Assembly (NCBI GenBank): GCA_040376005.1
Contig: JBEIRK010000012.1
Coordinates: 1 to 31,441 of the forward strand
Length of the DNA stretch: 31,441 nucleotides
DNA from: JAGXTF01 sp040376005
GTDB taxonomy: Bacteria; Bacteroidota; Bacteroidia; NS11-12g; UBA955
Direction: 5' to 3'
Below the pieces are notes generated by a model. The model searched no databases. It was not told the DNA's origin and saw nothing but the letters and a program-made list of their open reading frames with translations. Position numbers and translations under genes: made by a program. Below are positions 15,263 through 22,948 of the stretch, piece by piece. Within the stretch, counting starts at the first letter, position 1; each line of letters begins with the position of its first letter.

Positions 15263-15967
15263 ATGGTATCCAGCCGGAAAATAGCCAAGAGATTGGGCCT
15301 AGCCGCCCTTATCCTAATACCGGCAGTACTTATTTTTTTTCTAGCGCGTGCCCAGTGGGTGCATAAGGAGTTGCCCTATTTGGGTAATCCCGCTGTAGAT
15401 GCTTCAGGGAAAGAAGTACCTCATACGGTTTCAGACTTTGTGTTTACTGACCAGAACGGTAAACCTGTGACCCTGGATTCCCTTAAGGATAAAATCATAG
15501 TTGCCAATATCTTTTTCGCTACCTGCCCGCAGGTGTGCCCTGAGATGAACCAACAAGTACAAACTGTGGCAGAGATATTTTCAAAGTTTAATAGCATCGC
15601 TTTCTTGTCGGTTACTATTGATCCTGAATCCGATTCAGTGGCTGCGTTGAAAGACTATGCTATGCGCTTCAATGGCAAGAAACTCACCAATTGGAAATTT
15701 TGCACTGGCAGTAAGACCGAGATTTACGATTGGGTGTTGAATGACTTGCTATTGGCAAATGAACAGAGAGGCTCTGACTTTATCCATGATGATAAAGTTG
15801 TGGTTATTGATAAAGAAAGACATATCCGCGCTATACTTCCTACCCGTCCGCCAGAAACTACCCCCGCCAACAGACGGAATTCTGTAAAAATGGAACTAAT
15901 CAAGAACATCAAGGACGATATCGACAATTTATTGTATGAGTACAGAAAAAAAGAGCTGGATAAGTGA
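15263..15967 (+). CDS. SCO1/SenC family copper-delivery protein
   Basis: 234 aa, a membrane-anchored thioredoxin-fold protein facing the periplasm. Family role: binds copper and helps build the CuA site of subunit II, or reduces its Cys ligands. An N-terminal anchor (about 10-29) precedes the soluble domain. The copper site is intact: C88 and C92 in ATCPQVCPEMN, with H175 in FIHDDKVVVID. The C-terminal tail is rich in Lys, Asp and Glu. The end overlaps the DUF420 gene by 32 bases in another frame. Confidence 0.93.
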   Translation: MVSSRKIAKRLGLAALILIPAVLIFFLARAQWVHKELPYLGNPAVDASGKEVPHTVSDFVFTDQNGKPVTLDSLKDKIIVANIFFATCPQVCPEMNQQVQTVAEIFSKFNSIAFLSVTIDPESDSVAALKDYAMRFNGKKLTNWKFCTGSKTEIYDWVLNDLLLANEQRGSDFIHDDKVVVIDKERHIRAILPTRPPETTPANRRNSVKMELIKNIKDDIDNLLYEYRKKELDK

Positions 15968-16490
15968 TAAGAATTTCTTTTGGTTGGTGTTGGGCGTGTC
16001 CCTTGCCGTGCCTGCTGTAGTTGTAGCATTGCGCTTTCTTCCAGCTGAATTGAGGCCAAATGCCAACTTTGCTAAGCACCTGCCTAAAGTGAATGCCATT
16101 CTGAATAGTTTGGTATCTATCTTATTGGTAGCAGGGTATTGGGCCATCCGCAAATCATCAAACCGCGGGTTGCACAAGTTGCTCATGCTGAGTGCCTTTT
16201 TGCTTTCTGCTTTGTTCCTAGTATGCTACGTGGTCTATCACACCATTATGCCGCATACTGAATATTGCAATGAGGGCATCTTGAAAATCGTATATCTTTC
16301 TATATTGTTGACCCATATATTGTTGGCAGCAGTGATCCTTCCACTGGTGTTGTATACCATTTATTTCAGCACTTCTGGCAATTATGTAAAGCATAAGAAA
16401 ATAGCGAAATGGACATTTCCGCTGTGGTTATACGTTTCTGTAACCGGAGTTATCGTTTATGTATTAATTTCGCCCTGTTATCCTTACTAA
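15936..16490 (+). CDS. DUF420 family membrane protein
   Basis: 184 aa from ATG 15936, which lies inside the 3' end of sco (32-base overlap). Five hydrophobic segments (about 13-33, 52-70, 80-103, 119-142, 156-176) with conserved-looking His at the membrane edges (VVYHTIMPHTEYC, LLTHILLAAVILP). DUF420 proteins regularly sit in cytochrome oxidase clusters; the related Bacillus/Staphylococcus CtaM is needed for oxidase activity, so an assembly role, perhaps in haem or copper insertion, is the likely inference. There is no signal peptide. Confidence 0.85.
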   Translation: MSTEKKSWISDKNFFWLVLGVSLAVPAVVVALRFLPAELRPNANFAKHLPKVNAILNSLVSILLVAGYWAIRKSSNRGLHKLLMLSAFLLSALFLVCYVVYHTIMPHTEYCNEGILKIVYLSILLTHILLAAVILPLVLYTIYFSTSGNYVKHKKIAKWTFPLWLYVSVTGVIVYVLISPCYPY

Positions 16491-16492
16491 CT

Positions 16493-16723
16493 ATGAAAAA
16501 CAAAGGGATCATATTGCTCATTTTGTTCTTCGGTGCATCGGCTGTATATGGCCAGTGCCCCATGTGTAAAACGGCTTTGAAAAGCAGCATAGACAGTGGT
16601 AAAGGAACTGTCGGGAATGGTATCAATAAGGGGATTCTCTTTTTGTTAACCATGCCATACGTTCTTGCGGGCACTGCAGGTTTTGTATATTATCAAAACC
16701 GCAAGAAGCAAAAAAATGCCTGA
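16493..16723 (+). CDS. small exported membrane protein with CPMC motif (uncharacterised)
   Basis: 76 aa from ATG 16493, two bases after the DUF420 stop. A signal peptide (ILLILFFGASAVYG) is followed directly by QCPMC (C22, C25), about 20 polar residues (KSSIDSGKGTVGNGINKG), one membrane helix (about 48-67) and a basic tail. The predicted topology puts the CxxC pair outside the inner membrane, right after the cleavage site. A Cys pair with a Met between fits a copper- or thiol-handling assembly factor, which the operon context supports, but this is inference. An in-frame upstream ATG at 16409 would lie within the DUF420 gene and spoil the signal peptide. Confidence 0.72.
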   Translation: MKNKGIILLILFFGASAVYGQCPMCKTALKSSIDSGKGTVGNGINKGILFLLTMPYVLAGTAGFVYYQNRKKQKNA

Positions 16724-17111
16724 TTCTGGTTTTAAACACCCTAGACCCAAGTTTCTCAGTTTCTTACTTTGTAAATGTCCGCGTTGTGGGCAGGAGAAAG
16801 TATTCAGACATTCTCCCTTTAACCTCTTAAAGTTTTCGGACACCCGCGAGAAATGCGGACACTGTAATTTGGATTACGTACCCGAACCTGGTTTCTTTTT
16901 TGGTGCTATGTATTGGAGCTATGCCATTCTAGTGGCCCTCATAGTAACCCTTTCTGTGGCCATGAGTATACTCGGTTATTTTGATTACGCTGTTTTTGTA
17001 ATTCCTATCGCAATCATTTCATTGCTTCCTTTCATCTTTCGGTATAGCCGAATGCTCATGCTGTATATTGTGTATCCAGCGATGTATAAAGGCAAGTTTA
17101 AGCAGCAGTAA
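16716..17111 (+). CDS. DUF983 family zinc-ribbon membrane protein
   Basis: 131 aa from ATG 16716, overlapping the preceding stop by eight bases. A four-Cys zinc ribbon (C21, C24, C47, C50 in CPRCG and CGHC) is followed by LDYVPEPGFFFGAMYWSYA, the DUF983 signature, and two membrane helices (about 67-88 and 91-112). Function is unknown; DUF983 genes frequently sit near cytochrome oxidase genes in bacteria. It is the last gene of the oxidase run and ends facing a convergent gene 64 bases away. Confidence 0.85.
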   Translation: MPDSGFKHPRPKFLSFLLCKCPRCGQEKVFRHSPFNLLKFSDTREKCGHCNLDYVPEPGFFFGAMYWSYAILVALIVTLSVAMSILGYFDYAVFVIPIAIISLLPFIFRYSRMLMLYIVYPAMYKGKFKQQ

Positions 17112-17175
17112 TTTGCCAATAGGCAAGCAGGCGTCTTTCACGGTAAACTGGTGAAACGGGGGTAAGCTTCAGAAC

Positions 17176-17979
17176 TTAATCTATCCGCAAGGCAATAGGT
17201 AATTTTCGATAGGCTTGTATATATCCACTTCCCCAAACAGCAGGTATCCAGCGTTCACTGAGTCGCAGCATGCGTATCGCCTCATCAGCAAATTCAGGGC
17301 AGGCCTCGGTCGACTCTAATACCTCAAATTGAGAAGTCAATCCATAGGGACTTACTCTAAATTTCAAAAGCACATATCCATTAATATTCTCATCCAAACA
17401 ACGGGGAGGGTAATTGAAACTGTTTGATACATGCTGAATGAAACCATAATCATTCCCAGGATATCTCGCTTCAATGGTTTGCTTGTATGGATTTGGAACA
17501 TTGTATACAGAATCAATAAACTTCGGTGATCCATCTTCCAGCGTATCGCCATGTTGTTTGAGCAGCATTACAAATACTTCTACTTTTTGTTTAAAGAGGC
17601 TGTCAATGGCTAGGGCTTTCCTACTTTTCCTTTCAATGGCAAAAGAGAAAAGGAAGGTTTGGGTCGAGGCTTTACCATTTTCAGTTCCAGATTTCCACGT
17701 GGTATTTTTCAGCATCCGGGTGAGTATTTCTGCACTCCCTGCGTTCAAGGGACCTTCATCCACCAATTGGAGCTCTTTAAGTGCCCCTTTCTTGGTAACA
17801 GTCGCTGAATAAAAAGCGATAACCAAGCCTGATTCATCCAAGGCCTTACTGATGGTGTCATTGGCAGCAGCTTGCGATTTCAGTGCTGTCCAACCTGCGT
17901 TAGGTTCAGGGTTTACACGTTGCGCATACGCAGACAGGGTGGTAAGCGCAAGGATTCCTGCTAGGACCAAGTATTTCAT
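17176..17979 (-). CDS. exported protein with TonB C-terminal-like domain
   Basis: 267 aa from ATG 17979. A signal peptide (KYLVLAGILALTTLSAYAQ) is followed by an alpha/beta region of unknown type (about 25-165), and a C-terminal domain (about 180-265) resembling the TonB C-terminal fold: FIQHVSNSFNYPPRCLDENI, GYVLLKFRVSPYG, then FADEAIRMLRLSERWIPA. Classical TonB has an uncleaved N-terminal anchor and a Pro-rich spacer; neither is clear here, so this is a periplasmic relative rather than an energy transducer proven by sequence. ATG 17988 is an alternative start, three codons upstream. An exact -7 box (TATCTTTG) lies at 18003-17996. Confidence 0.75.
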   Translation of the reverse strand: MKYLVLAGILALTTLSAYAQRVNPEPNAGWTALKSQAAANDTISKALDESGLVIAFYSATVTKKGALKELQLVDEGPLNAGSAEILTRMLKNTTWKSGTENGKASTQTFLFSFAIERKSRKALAIDSLFKQKVEVFVMLLKQHGDTLEDGSPKFIDSVYNVPNPYKQTIEARYPGNDYGFIQHVSNSFNYPPRCLDENINGYVLLKFRVSPYGLTSQFEVLESTEACPEFADEAIRMLRLSERWIPAVWGSGYIQAYRKLPIALRID

Positions 17980-17995
17980 GGATGACATAGGACTA

Positions 17996-18003
17996 CAAAG
18001 ATA
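17996..18003 (-). promoter_or_regulatory. -7 box of the TonB-domain gene
   Basis: The minus strand reads TATCTTTG, an exact TAnnTTTG box, 16 bases before ATG 17979. The 5' leader would be very short. No TTG is seen at -33; the region upstream is the recA terminator. Confidence 0.45.
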
Positions 18004-18010
18004 ATATAGT

Positions 18011-18041
18011 AAAAAATAAAGGCCGCCCTAGGGCAGCCTTT
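18011..18041 (-). terminator. intrinsic terminator of recA
   Basis: On the minus strand AAAGGCTGCCC (18041-18031) pairs with GGGCGGCCTTT (18028-18018) with one G-U pair, followed by ATTTTTT (18017-18011). It lies 30 bases after the recA stop. Confidence 0.85.
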
Positions 18042-18070
18042 TGTCAAATAATACCTACTTGCGGTATTGA

Positions 18071-19108
18071 TTATCCTTCTGCAGCTTCGCCGGGTTGAAC
18101 GGCAACTACTTCTGCACCTGCAGCGCTTTTGGCGCGAATTTTACTTTCAATGTCAGCAATGATTTCTGGATTGTCCTCCAAAAGTTCCTTCACAGAGTCT
18201 CTGCCTTGGCCCAGTTTTGTGCCATCATAGCTAAACCAACTGCCACTTTTTTGCACAACGCCTGCTTCTACTGCGATATCTAAGACTTCGCCCACGCGGC
18301 TTATGCCTTTACCATACATGATATCAAATTCTACCACACGAAACGGAGGCGCCACTTTGTTCTTAGCCACTTTCACTTTGGTGCGGTTACCGATAATGTC
18401 ATCTCCATCTTTAATTTGACCAATTCTGCGGATATCCAAACGGATAGAGGCATAGAACTTCAACGCATTACCACCTGTGGTGGTTTCAGGGTTACCGAAC
18501 ATCACACCAATTTTTTCGCGAAGTTGGTTAATGAAGATAGCTACACAACCTGTTTTTGAAATGGTTCCGGTAAGTTTACGCAAAGCTTGGCTCATCAATC
18601 GGGCATGCAGACCCATTTTGCTGTCGCCCATGTCGCCTTCAATTTCCGCGCGGGGAACCAAAGCGGCTACTGAGTCGATAACAATAACATCGATAGCGCC
18701 TGAACGGATAAGGTTATCGGCGATTTCAAGTGCCTGCTCTCCGTCATCAGGTTGTGAAATCAGCAGATTCGACGTATCAATGCCCAGTTTTTCGGCATAA
18801 AATTTATCAAAAGCGTGTTCTGCGTCTACAAAAGCGCAAATACCGCCTTTTTTCTGTGCCTGTGCTATGGTATGCAACGCAATGGTTGTTTTACCCGAGC
18901 TTTCAGGACCATAGATTTCAATGATTCTGCCCCTTGGAAAGCCGCCTACGCCGAGGGCGAGGTCTAAGCCAAAGGATCCCGTGGAGATAACATCTACTGC
19001 TACAGATTTGTCATCATCCATTTTCATTACCACACCCTTACCATAGGTTTTTTCCAATCTTTCGATGGTTTGTTTCAGGGCTTTTAGTTTTTCTGCTTGT
19101 TCACTCAT
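18071..19108 (-). CDS. recA: recombinase RecA
   Basis: 345 aa from ATG 19108 (protein starts MSEQAEKLKAL). RecA forms ATP-dependent filaments on single-stranded DNA, catalyses strand exchange and drives LexA-type self-cleavage where that system exists. Walker A GPESSGKT (67-74), Walker B region VIVIDSVAAL, the L1/L2 region with MSQALRKLTG, INQLREKIGVMFGNPETTTGGNALKFYAS, and the C-terminal helix-rich domain are all present. The frame extends 29 codons upstream to 19195, but that stretch is unlike any RecA N-terminus and is part of the promoter region. The acidic C-terminal tail is reduced: the last residues are AVQPGEAAEG. It is divergent from radC and closed by its own terminator. Confidence 0.98.
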   Translation of the reverse strand: MSEQAEKLKALKQTIERLEKTYGKGVVMKMDDDKSVAVDVISTGSFGLDLALGVGGFPRGRIIEIYGPESSGKTTIALHTIAQAQKKGGICAFVDAEHAFDKFYAEKLGIDTSNLLISQPDDGEQALEIADNLIRSGAIDVIVIDSVAALVPRAEIEGDMGDSKMGLHARLMSQALRKLTGTISKTGCVAIFINQLREKIGVMFGNPETTTGGNALKFYASIRLDIRRIGQIKDGDDIIGNRTKVKVAKNKVAPPFRVVEFDIMYGKGISRVGEVLDIAVEAGVVQKSGSWFSYDGTKLGQGRDSVKELLEDNPEIIADIESKIRAKSAAGAEVVAVQPGEAAEG

Positions 19109-19155
19109 AATGCTATTGTATAGAAACGAAATTTTGTATTTCTGTGTTTTTGGTA

Positions 19156-19188
19156 TTGCAAAGTAAATAGAAATGTTTAATATATTTG
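19156..19188 (+). promoter_or_regulatory. radC promoter
   Basis: TTG (19156-19158) and exact TATATTTG (19181-19188) are 22 bases apart, the same spacing as the coxB promoter. The -7 box ends 29 bases before the radC ATG. Confidence 0.6.
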
Positions 19189-19191
19189 CAA
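19159..19191 (-). promoter_or_regulatory. possible recA promoter, overlapping the radC promoter
   Basis: On the minus strand TTG (19191-19189) and TTACTTTG (19166-19159, one mismatch to TAnnTTTG) are 22 bases apart. It almost exactly overlaps the radC promoter on the other strand. No convincing LexA-type operator could be picked out by eye. Confidence 0.35.
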
Positions 19192-19217
19192 GCAATTGTC
19201 AATTATTTTAACAAATT

Positions 19218-19931
19218 ATGGAAAACTACAGACCGATTACCTTATGGAACGAAGACGACAGACCACGTGAAAAGCTTATCAGCAAAGGGCGCAGCGCACT
19301 TTCAGACGCTGAATTGATAGCCATCCTCGTGGGGACGGGCTCTATTCACCGAGATGTGTTTGGTAATAAAGTTAACAAAACGGCCGTTGACCTCGGCAAG
19401 GATGTGATGTATCGGGCATCGAACAGTTTATTGAGTCTATCGCGCTTATCGGTGGCCGAGCTGATGCAGGTGCCTGGAATTGGGGAAGCCAAGGCAGTTT
19501 CGGTGATTGCAGCCTTAGAATTGGGTGCGCGCCGAAAGGTATCAAGGGAAGAGAAGACTCGGATTTCGAGCAGCAGGGATGCTTGGGAACTCTTGTCACC
19601 CCATGTAAGTGATTTGCATGTCGAGGAGTTTTGGATGATTCTTCTTAATCGGGCCAATCTTGTGCTTCGGGTAACCCGGTTAAGCCAAGGAGGCATTACG
19701 GGCACCGTAGTGGATACGGTAGCTTTGTTTAAGCAGGCCTTATTGGAAAATGCAAAAGGTATCATCCTATGCCACAACCATCCCTCGGGAAGCACCCAGC
19801 CCAGTCCAGAGGATATTAGTATCACCCGAAGGATACAGCAAGCTGGGAAGTTGTTAGACATACACATCCATGACCATATTATTGTGACCGCTGAATCCTA
19901 CTACAGTTTTGCCGATAGTGGGCAACTGTAA
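19218..19931 (+). CDS. radC: RadC family JAMM/MPN domain protein
   Basis: 237 aa. N-terminal helix-hairpin-helix part (about 1-105), with PREKLISKGRSALSDAELIAILVGTG and a LMQVPGIGEAKAVSVIAALELG hairpin, then a JAMM metalloprotease-like domain (about 112-237). The zinc site is intact: H186, H188 and the Asp of HNHPSGSTQPSPED, plus a Glu in EEFWMILLNRAN. The family was once called a DNA-repair protein; its biochemical role is unsettled. Located divergent from recA across a 109-base region. Confidence 0.93.
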   Translation: MENYRPITLWNEDDRPREKLISKGRSALSDAELIAILVGTGSIHRDVFGNKVNKTAVDLGKDVMYRASNSLLSLSRLSVAELMQVPGIGEAKAVSVIAALELGARRKVSREEKTRISSSRDAWELLSPHVSDLHVEEFWMILLNRANLVLRVTRLSQGGITGTVVDTVALFKQALLENAKGIILCHNHPSGSTQPSPEDISITRRIQQAGKLLDIHIHDHIIVTAESYYSFADSGQL

Positions 19932-20028
19932 ACCTCAACAAATCGGGGCAAAACCGCCCTTGGTGTAGCTGGGTGAAAAACATAGTAAAAACGTGACAAA
20001 AAGCATGGGTTTTGTTGTGAAATCCATG

Positions 20029-20036
20029 TATTTTCG
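20029..20036 (+). promoter_or_regulatory. possible -7 box of gcvP
   Basis: TATTTTCG, one mismatch to TAnnTTTG (C for T), ends 9 bases before the gcvP ATG. TTTG at 20011-20014 is only 14 bases upstream, shorter than usual. I saw no glycine riboswitch-like structure in the 114 bases between radC and gcvP, though this was judged by eye only. Confidence 0.3.
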
Positions 20037-20045
20037 CAGTCAATT

Positions 20046-22937
20046 ATGCACCTGAATCCACGCTATTCTGAAAAGTTTGAGGACCGCCACAATGGCCCTC
20101 GTCAAAGCGACCTGAAAGCCATGCTCGAAACCATTGGTGTTGGAAGTTTGGATGGTCTAATCGACAAAACCATTCCTGCAGGAATACGATTGCCAAAACC
20201 ACTCCACACGGGGGCAGCGATGTCGGAGACGGAGTTTTTGGAAATGTTAAAAGAAAAGGCATCGCGCAACAAGGTGTTTAAGAACTATATCGGCATGGGT
20301 TACTATGGCACCCATACCCCTGGTGTAATTCTGAGAAACATCATGGAGAATCCAGGATGGTACACCCAATATACGCCTTACCAAGCTGAAATAGCACAAG
20401 GACGATTGGAGGCATTGTTAAATTTCCAAACCATGATTATCGATTTAACGGGTATGGAAATCTCAAATGCATCGCTACTTGATGAAGGCACTGCAGCTGC
20501 AGAAGCCATTCATATGTTCCACGGATTGGCGCCCAAAGGCCAAGGAATGAAGTACTTTGTAGACGAAAACATATTCCCACAAACCAAAGATATTCTCATC
20601 ACCCGCGCAGAACCTATCGGTGTGGAGCTTGTTTTCGGTGATTATAAAACATTCAGCCCTGATACTACCTATTTTGGTGCGGTAGTTCAATATCCAAACG
20701 ATAAAGGAAGCATTGAAGACTACAGAGATTTTGCAACTGCTTGTAAAGCGCACAATGTAAAGACCTGTTTCATTGCAGACATATTGTCTCTTACCATGCT
20801 TACCCCTCCGGGTGAATTTGGTGCAGATTGCGTAGTGGGTAGTACCCAGCGTTTCGGTGTGCCCATGGGCTTTGGTGGTCCGCATGCTGCATATATGGCA
20901 GCGAAAGACGAGCACAAACGCGCAATGCCAGGCCGTATTATCGGTGTGAGTATCGATAGAATGGGCAACAGAGCACTGCGTATGGCTTTGCAAACCCGCG
21001 AGCAGCATATTAAGCGTCAAAATGCGACTTCAAATATTTGCACTGCGCAGGTATTGTTGAGCATTATGGCAAGCATGTATGGTTGCTACCATGGACCTGA
21101 TGGATTGAAGAAAATTGCAGGACGTGTTCATGCCTTAGCCTCTGAGTTGGCGCGCGGTATTGAAGCTACCTCGAGTGTATTCAAAGTGGTTCACAAACAC
21201 TTCTTCGATACCCTGTATATAGAAGTTCCAAATGCAGGTGCAATCAAAGCATTGGCTGCTGCTAAGAATGTCAATCTTCGCTACTTTGACGAACAGCATG
21301 TAGGTGTTTCTATTGATGAAACCACAACTGCGGATGACGTGAACGACCTATTGGCGATATTCCGCAGCGCTGTTGACGGTGCTTCCGCGCATGTGGGTGA
21401 CACTGCCATCAGTCATATTCCAGAAAACTTGCAGCGCAGCAGCAACTTTATGTTGCACCCTGTGTTCAATACCTTGCAATCTGAGCACGAGATGCTCCGT
21501 TATATCAAAGGACTGGAAAGCAAAGATTTAAGCCTTTGCCACAGTATGATTTCCTTGGGAAGTTGCACCATGAAGTTGAATGCAACTACCGAAATGATTC
21601 CAGTAACTTGGCCCGAGTTTAACGCCTTGCATCCATTTGCCCCAACGGAGCAAACGGTTGGATATCATGAAATCCTTAACGAGCTGAACAAAGATCTTTG
21701 TGAAATCACAGGTTTTGCAGCGATGAGCTTGCAGCCCAATGCAGGTTCACAAGGTGAATATGCAGGTTTGATGGTAATTCGCGAATACTTTAAAGGTATT
21801 GGTCAAGCCCACAGAAACATTGCATTGATCCCAAGCAGCGCGCATGGTACCAACCCAGCAAGTGCTGTAATGGCAGGGATGGAAGTGGTAGTGACCAAGT
21901 GCGACGAAAACGGAAATATTGATTTGGAGGACTTGAGAAACCAAGCCTCTAAACATAAAGACAACTTGGCTTGCTTGATGGTGACCTACCCAAGTACACA
22001 CGGCGTATTTGAAAGTGCGATTAAGGACATCACAGGAATGATTCATGAGTTTGGTGGACAAGTGTATATGGATGGTGCCAATATGAATGCGCAAGTAGGA
22101 CTTACAAGTCCAGGCATGATTGGTGCGGACGTATGTCACTTGAATTTGCACAAGACATTCTGTATTCCTCACGGTGGTGGTGGACCTGGCATGGGCCCAA
22201 TCGGCGTTGCGGCGCATTTGGCTCCGTATCTTCCAGGACACTCAGTAATAAAAACTGGTGGTGATAAGGCCATGCATGCAGTGAGTGCTGCACCATGGGG
22301 CAGTGCAAGCATTTTGTTGATTTCATATGCCTACATCAAGATGATGGGCGGTGAAGGCTTAACAAATGCTACCAAAATTGCGATATTGAATGCAAACTAT
22401 ATGAAAGCGAGATTGGTTGCAGAATACCCTGTGTTGTATTCAGGAGAGAATGGTTTTGCAGCGCATGAAATGATTTTGGATACACGCAAGTTCAAAGCCT
22501 CTGCAGGTATTGAAGCCAGTGACTTTGCAAAACGTCTCATGGACTATGGTTTCCACGCACCTACGGTTTCCTTCCCAGTAGCAGGTACCTTAATGGTTGA
22601 ACCAACAGAAAGCGAAAGCAAAGAAGAACTAGACCGCTTCTGTGATGCGATGCTTGCCATTCGCGAAGAAATTCGTGAGGTAGAAGAAGGTAAGGCAGAC
22701 AAAGAGGACAATGTACTTAAGAATGCACCGCATACTGCCAGCGAAATTTCTTCCGATGACTGGTCTCACGTGTATAGCAGAAACAAAGCTGCATATCCTG
22801 CACCTTTCGTAGCGGCTAAGAAATTCTGGCCTTCTGTAGCCCGTGTGAACGATACCTATGGCGATAGAAATTTGGTATGCGCATGTCTGCCTATGGAGGC
22901 TTACATGGAAAACGCAGCCCAACCTGCTACCGCCTAA
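20046..22937 (+). CDS. gcvP: glycine dehydrogenase (decarboxylating), P-protein of the glycine cleavage system
   Basis: 963 aa, the long single-chain form with both halves fused. It decarboxylates glycine and passes the aminomethyl group to the lipoyl arm of the H-protein. N-terminal FEDRHNGPRQSDLKAMLETIG, Gly-rich YYGTHTPGVILRNIMENPGWYT, and TPYQAEIAQGRLEALLNFQT are family blocks. The PLP lysine is K703 in HLNLHKTFCIPHGGGGPG; SLGSCTMKLNAT and SAHGTNPASAVMAGM lie before it. Length and ending are normal. The T- and H-protein genes are not in the window; in this cluster the next gene, 11 bases on, encodes an unrelated membrane glycosyltransferase. Confidence 0.97.
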   Translation: MHLNPRYSEKFEDRHNGPRQSDLKAMLETIGVGSLDGLIDKTIPAGIRLPKPLHTGAAMSETEFLEMLKEKASRNKVFKNYIGMGYYGTHTPGVILRNIMENPGWYTQYTPYQAEIAQGRLEALLNFQTMIIDLTGMEISNASLLDEGTAAAEAIHMFHGLAPKGQGMKYFVDENIFPQTKDILITRAEPIGVELVFGDYKTFSPDTTYFGAVVQYPNDKGSIEDYRDFATACKAHNVKTCFIADILSLTMLTPPGEFGADCVVGSTQRFGVPMGFGGPHAAYMAAKDEHKRAMPGRIIGVSIDRMGNRALRMALQTREQHIKRQNATSNICTAQVLLSIMASMYGCYHGPDGLKKIAGRVHALASELARGIEATSSVFKVVHKHFFDTLYIEVPNAGAIKALAAAKNVNLRYFDEQHVGVSIDETTTADDVNDLLAIFRSAVDGASAHVGDTAISHIPENLQRSSNFMLHPVFNTLQSEHEMLRYIKGLESKDLSLCHSMISLGSCTMKLNATTEMIPVTWPEFNALHPFAPTEQTVGYHEILNELNKDLCEITGFAAMSLQPNAGSQGEYAGLMVIREYFKGIGQAHRNIALIPSSAHGTNPASAVMAGMEVVVTKCDENGNIDLEDLRNQASKHKDNLACLMVTYPSTHGVFESAIKDITGMIHEFGGQVYMDGANMNAQVGLTSPGMIGADVCHLNLHKTFCIPHGGGGPGMGPIGVAAHLAPYLPGHSVIKTGGDKAMHAVSAAPWGSASILLISYAYIKMMGGEGLTNATKIAILNANYMKARLVAEYPVLYSGENGFAAHEMILDTRKFKASAGIEASDFAKRLMDYGFHAPTVSFPVAGTLMVEPTESESKEELDRFCDAMLAIREEIREVEEGKADKEDNVLKNAPHTASEISSDDWSHVYSRNKAAYPAPFVAAKKFWPSVARVNDTYGDRNLVCACLPMEAYMENAAQPATA

Positions 22938-22948
22938 CTGACTATTGA

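Noticed and set aside
17112..17175. Short inverted repeats after the DUF983 gene (TTGCC/GGCAA, TTTCAC/GTGAAA)
   Set aside because: Short stems with no T run on either strand; not enough to call a terminator.
18071..19195. Longer RecA starting at 19195
   Set aside because: The extra 29 residues are unlike RecA and cover the recA/radC promoter region; ATG 19108 gives the standard N-terminus.
20475..21020. 181-codon open frame on the minus strand inside gcvP
   Set aside because: No motif, no promoter or start context, and gcvP is continuous across it.
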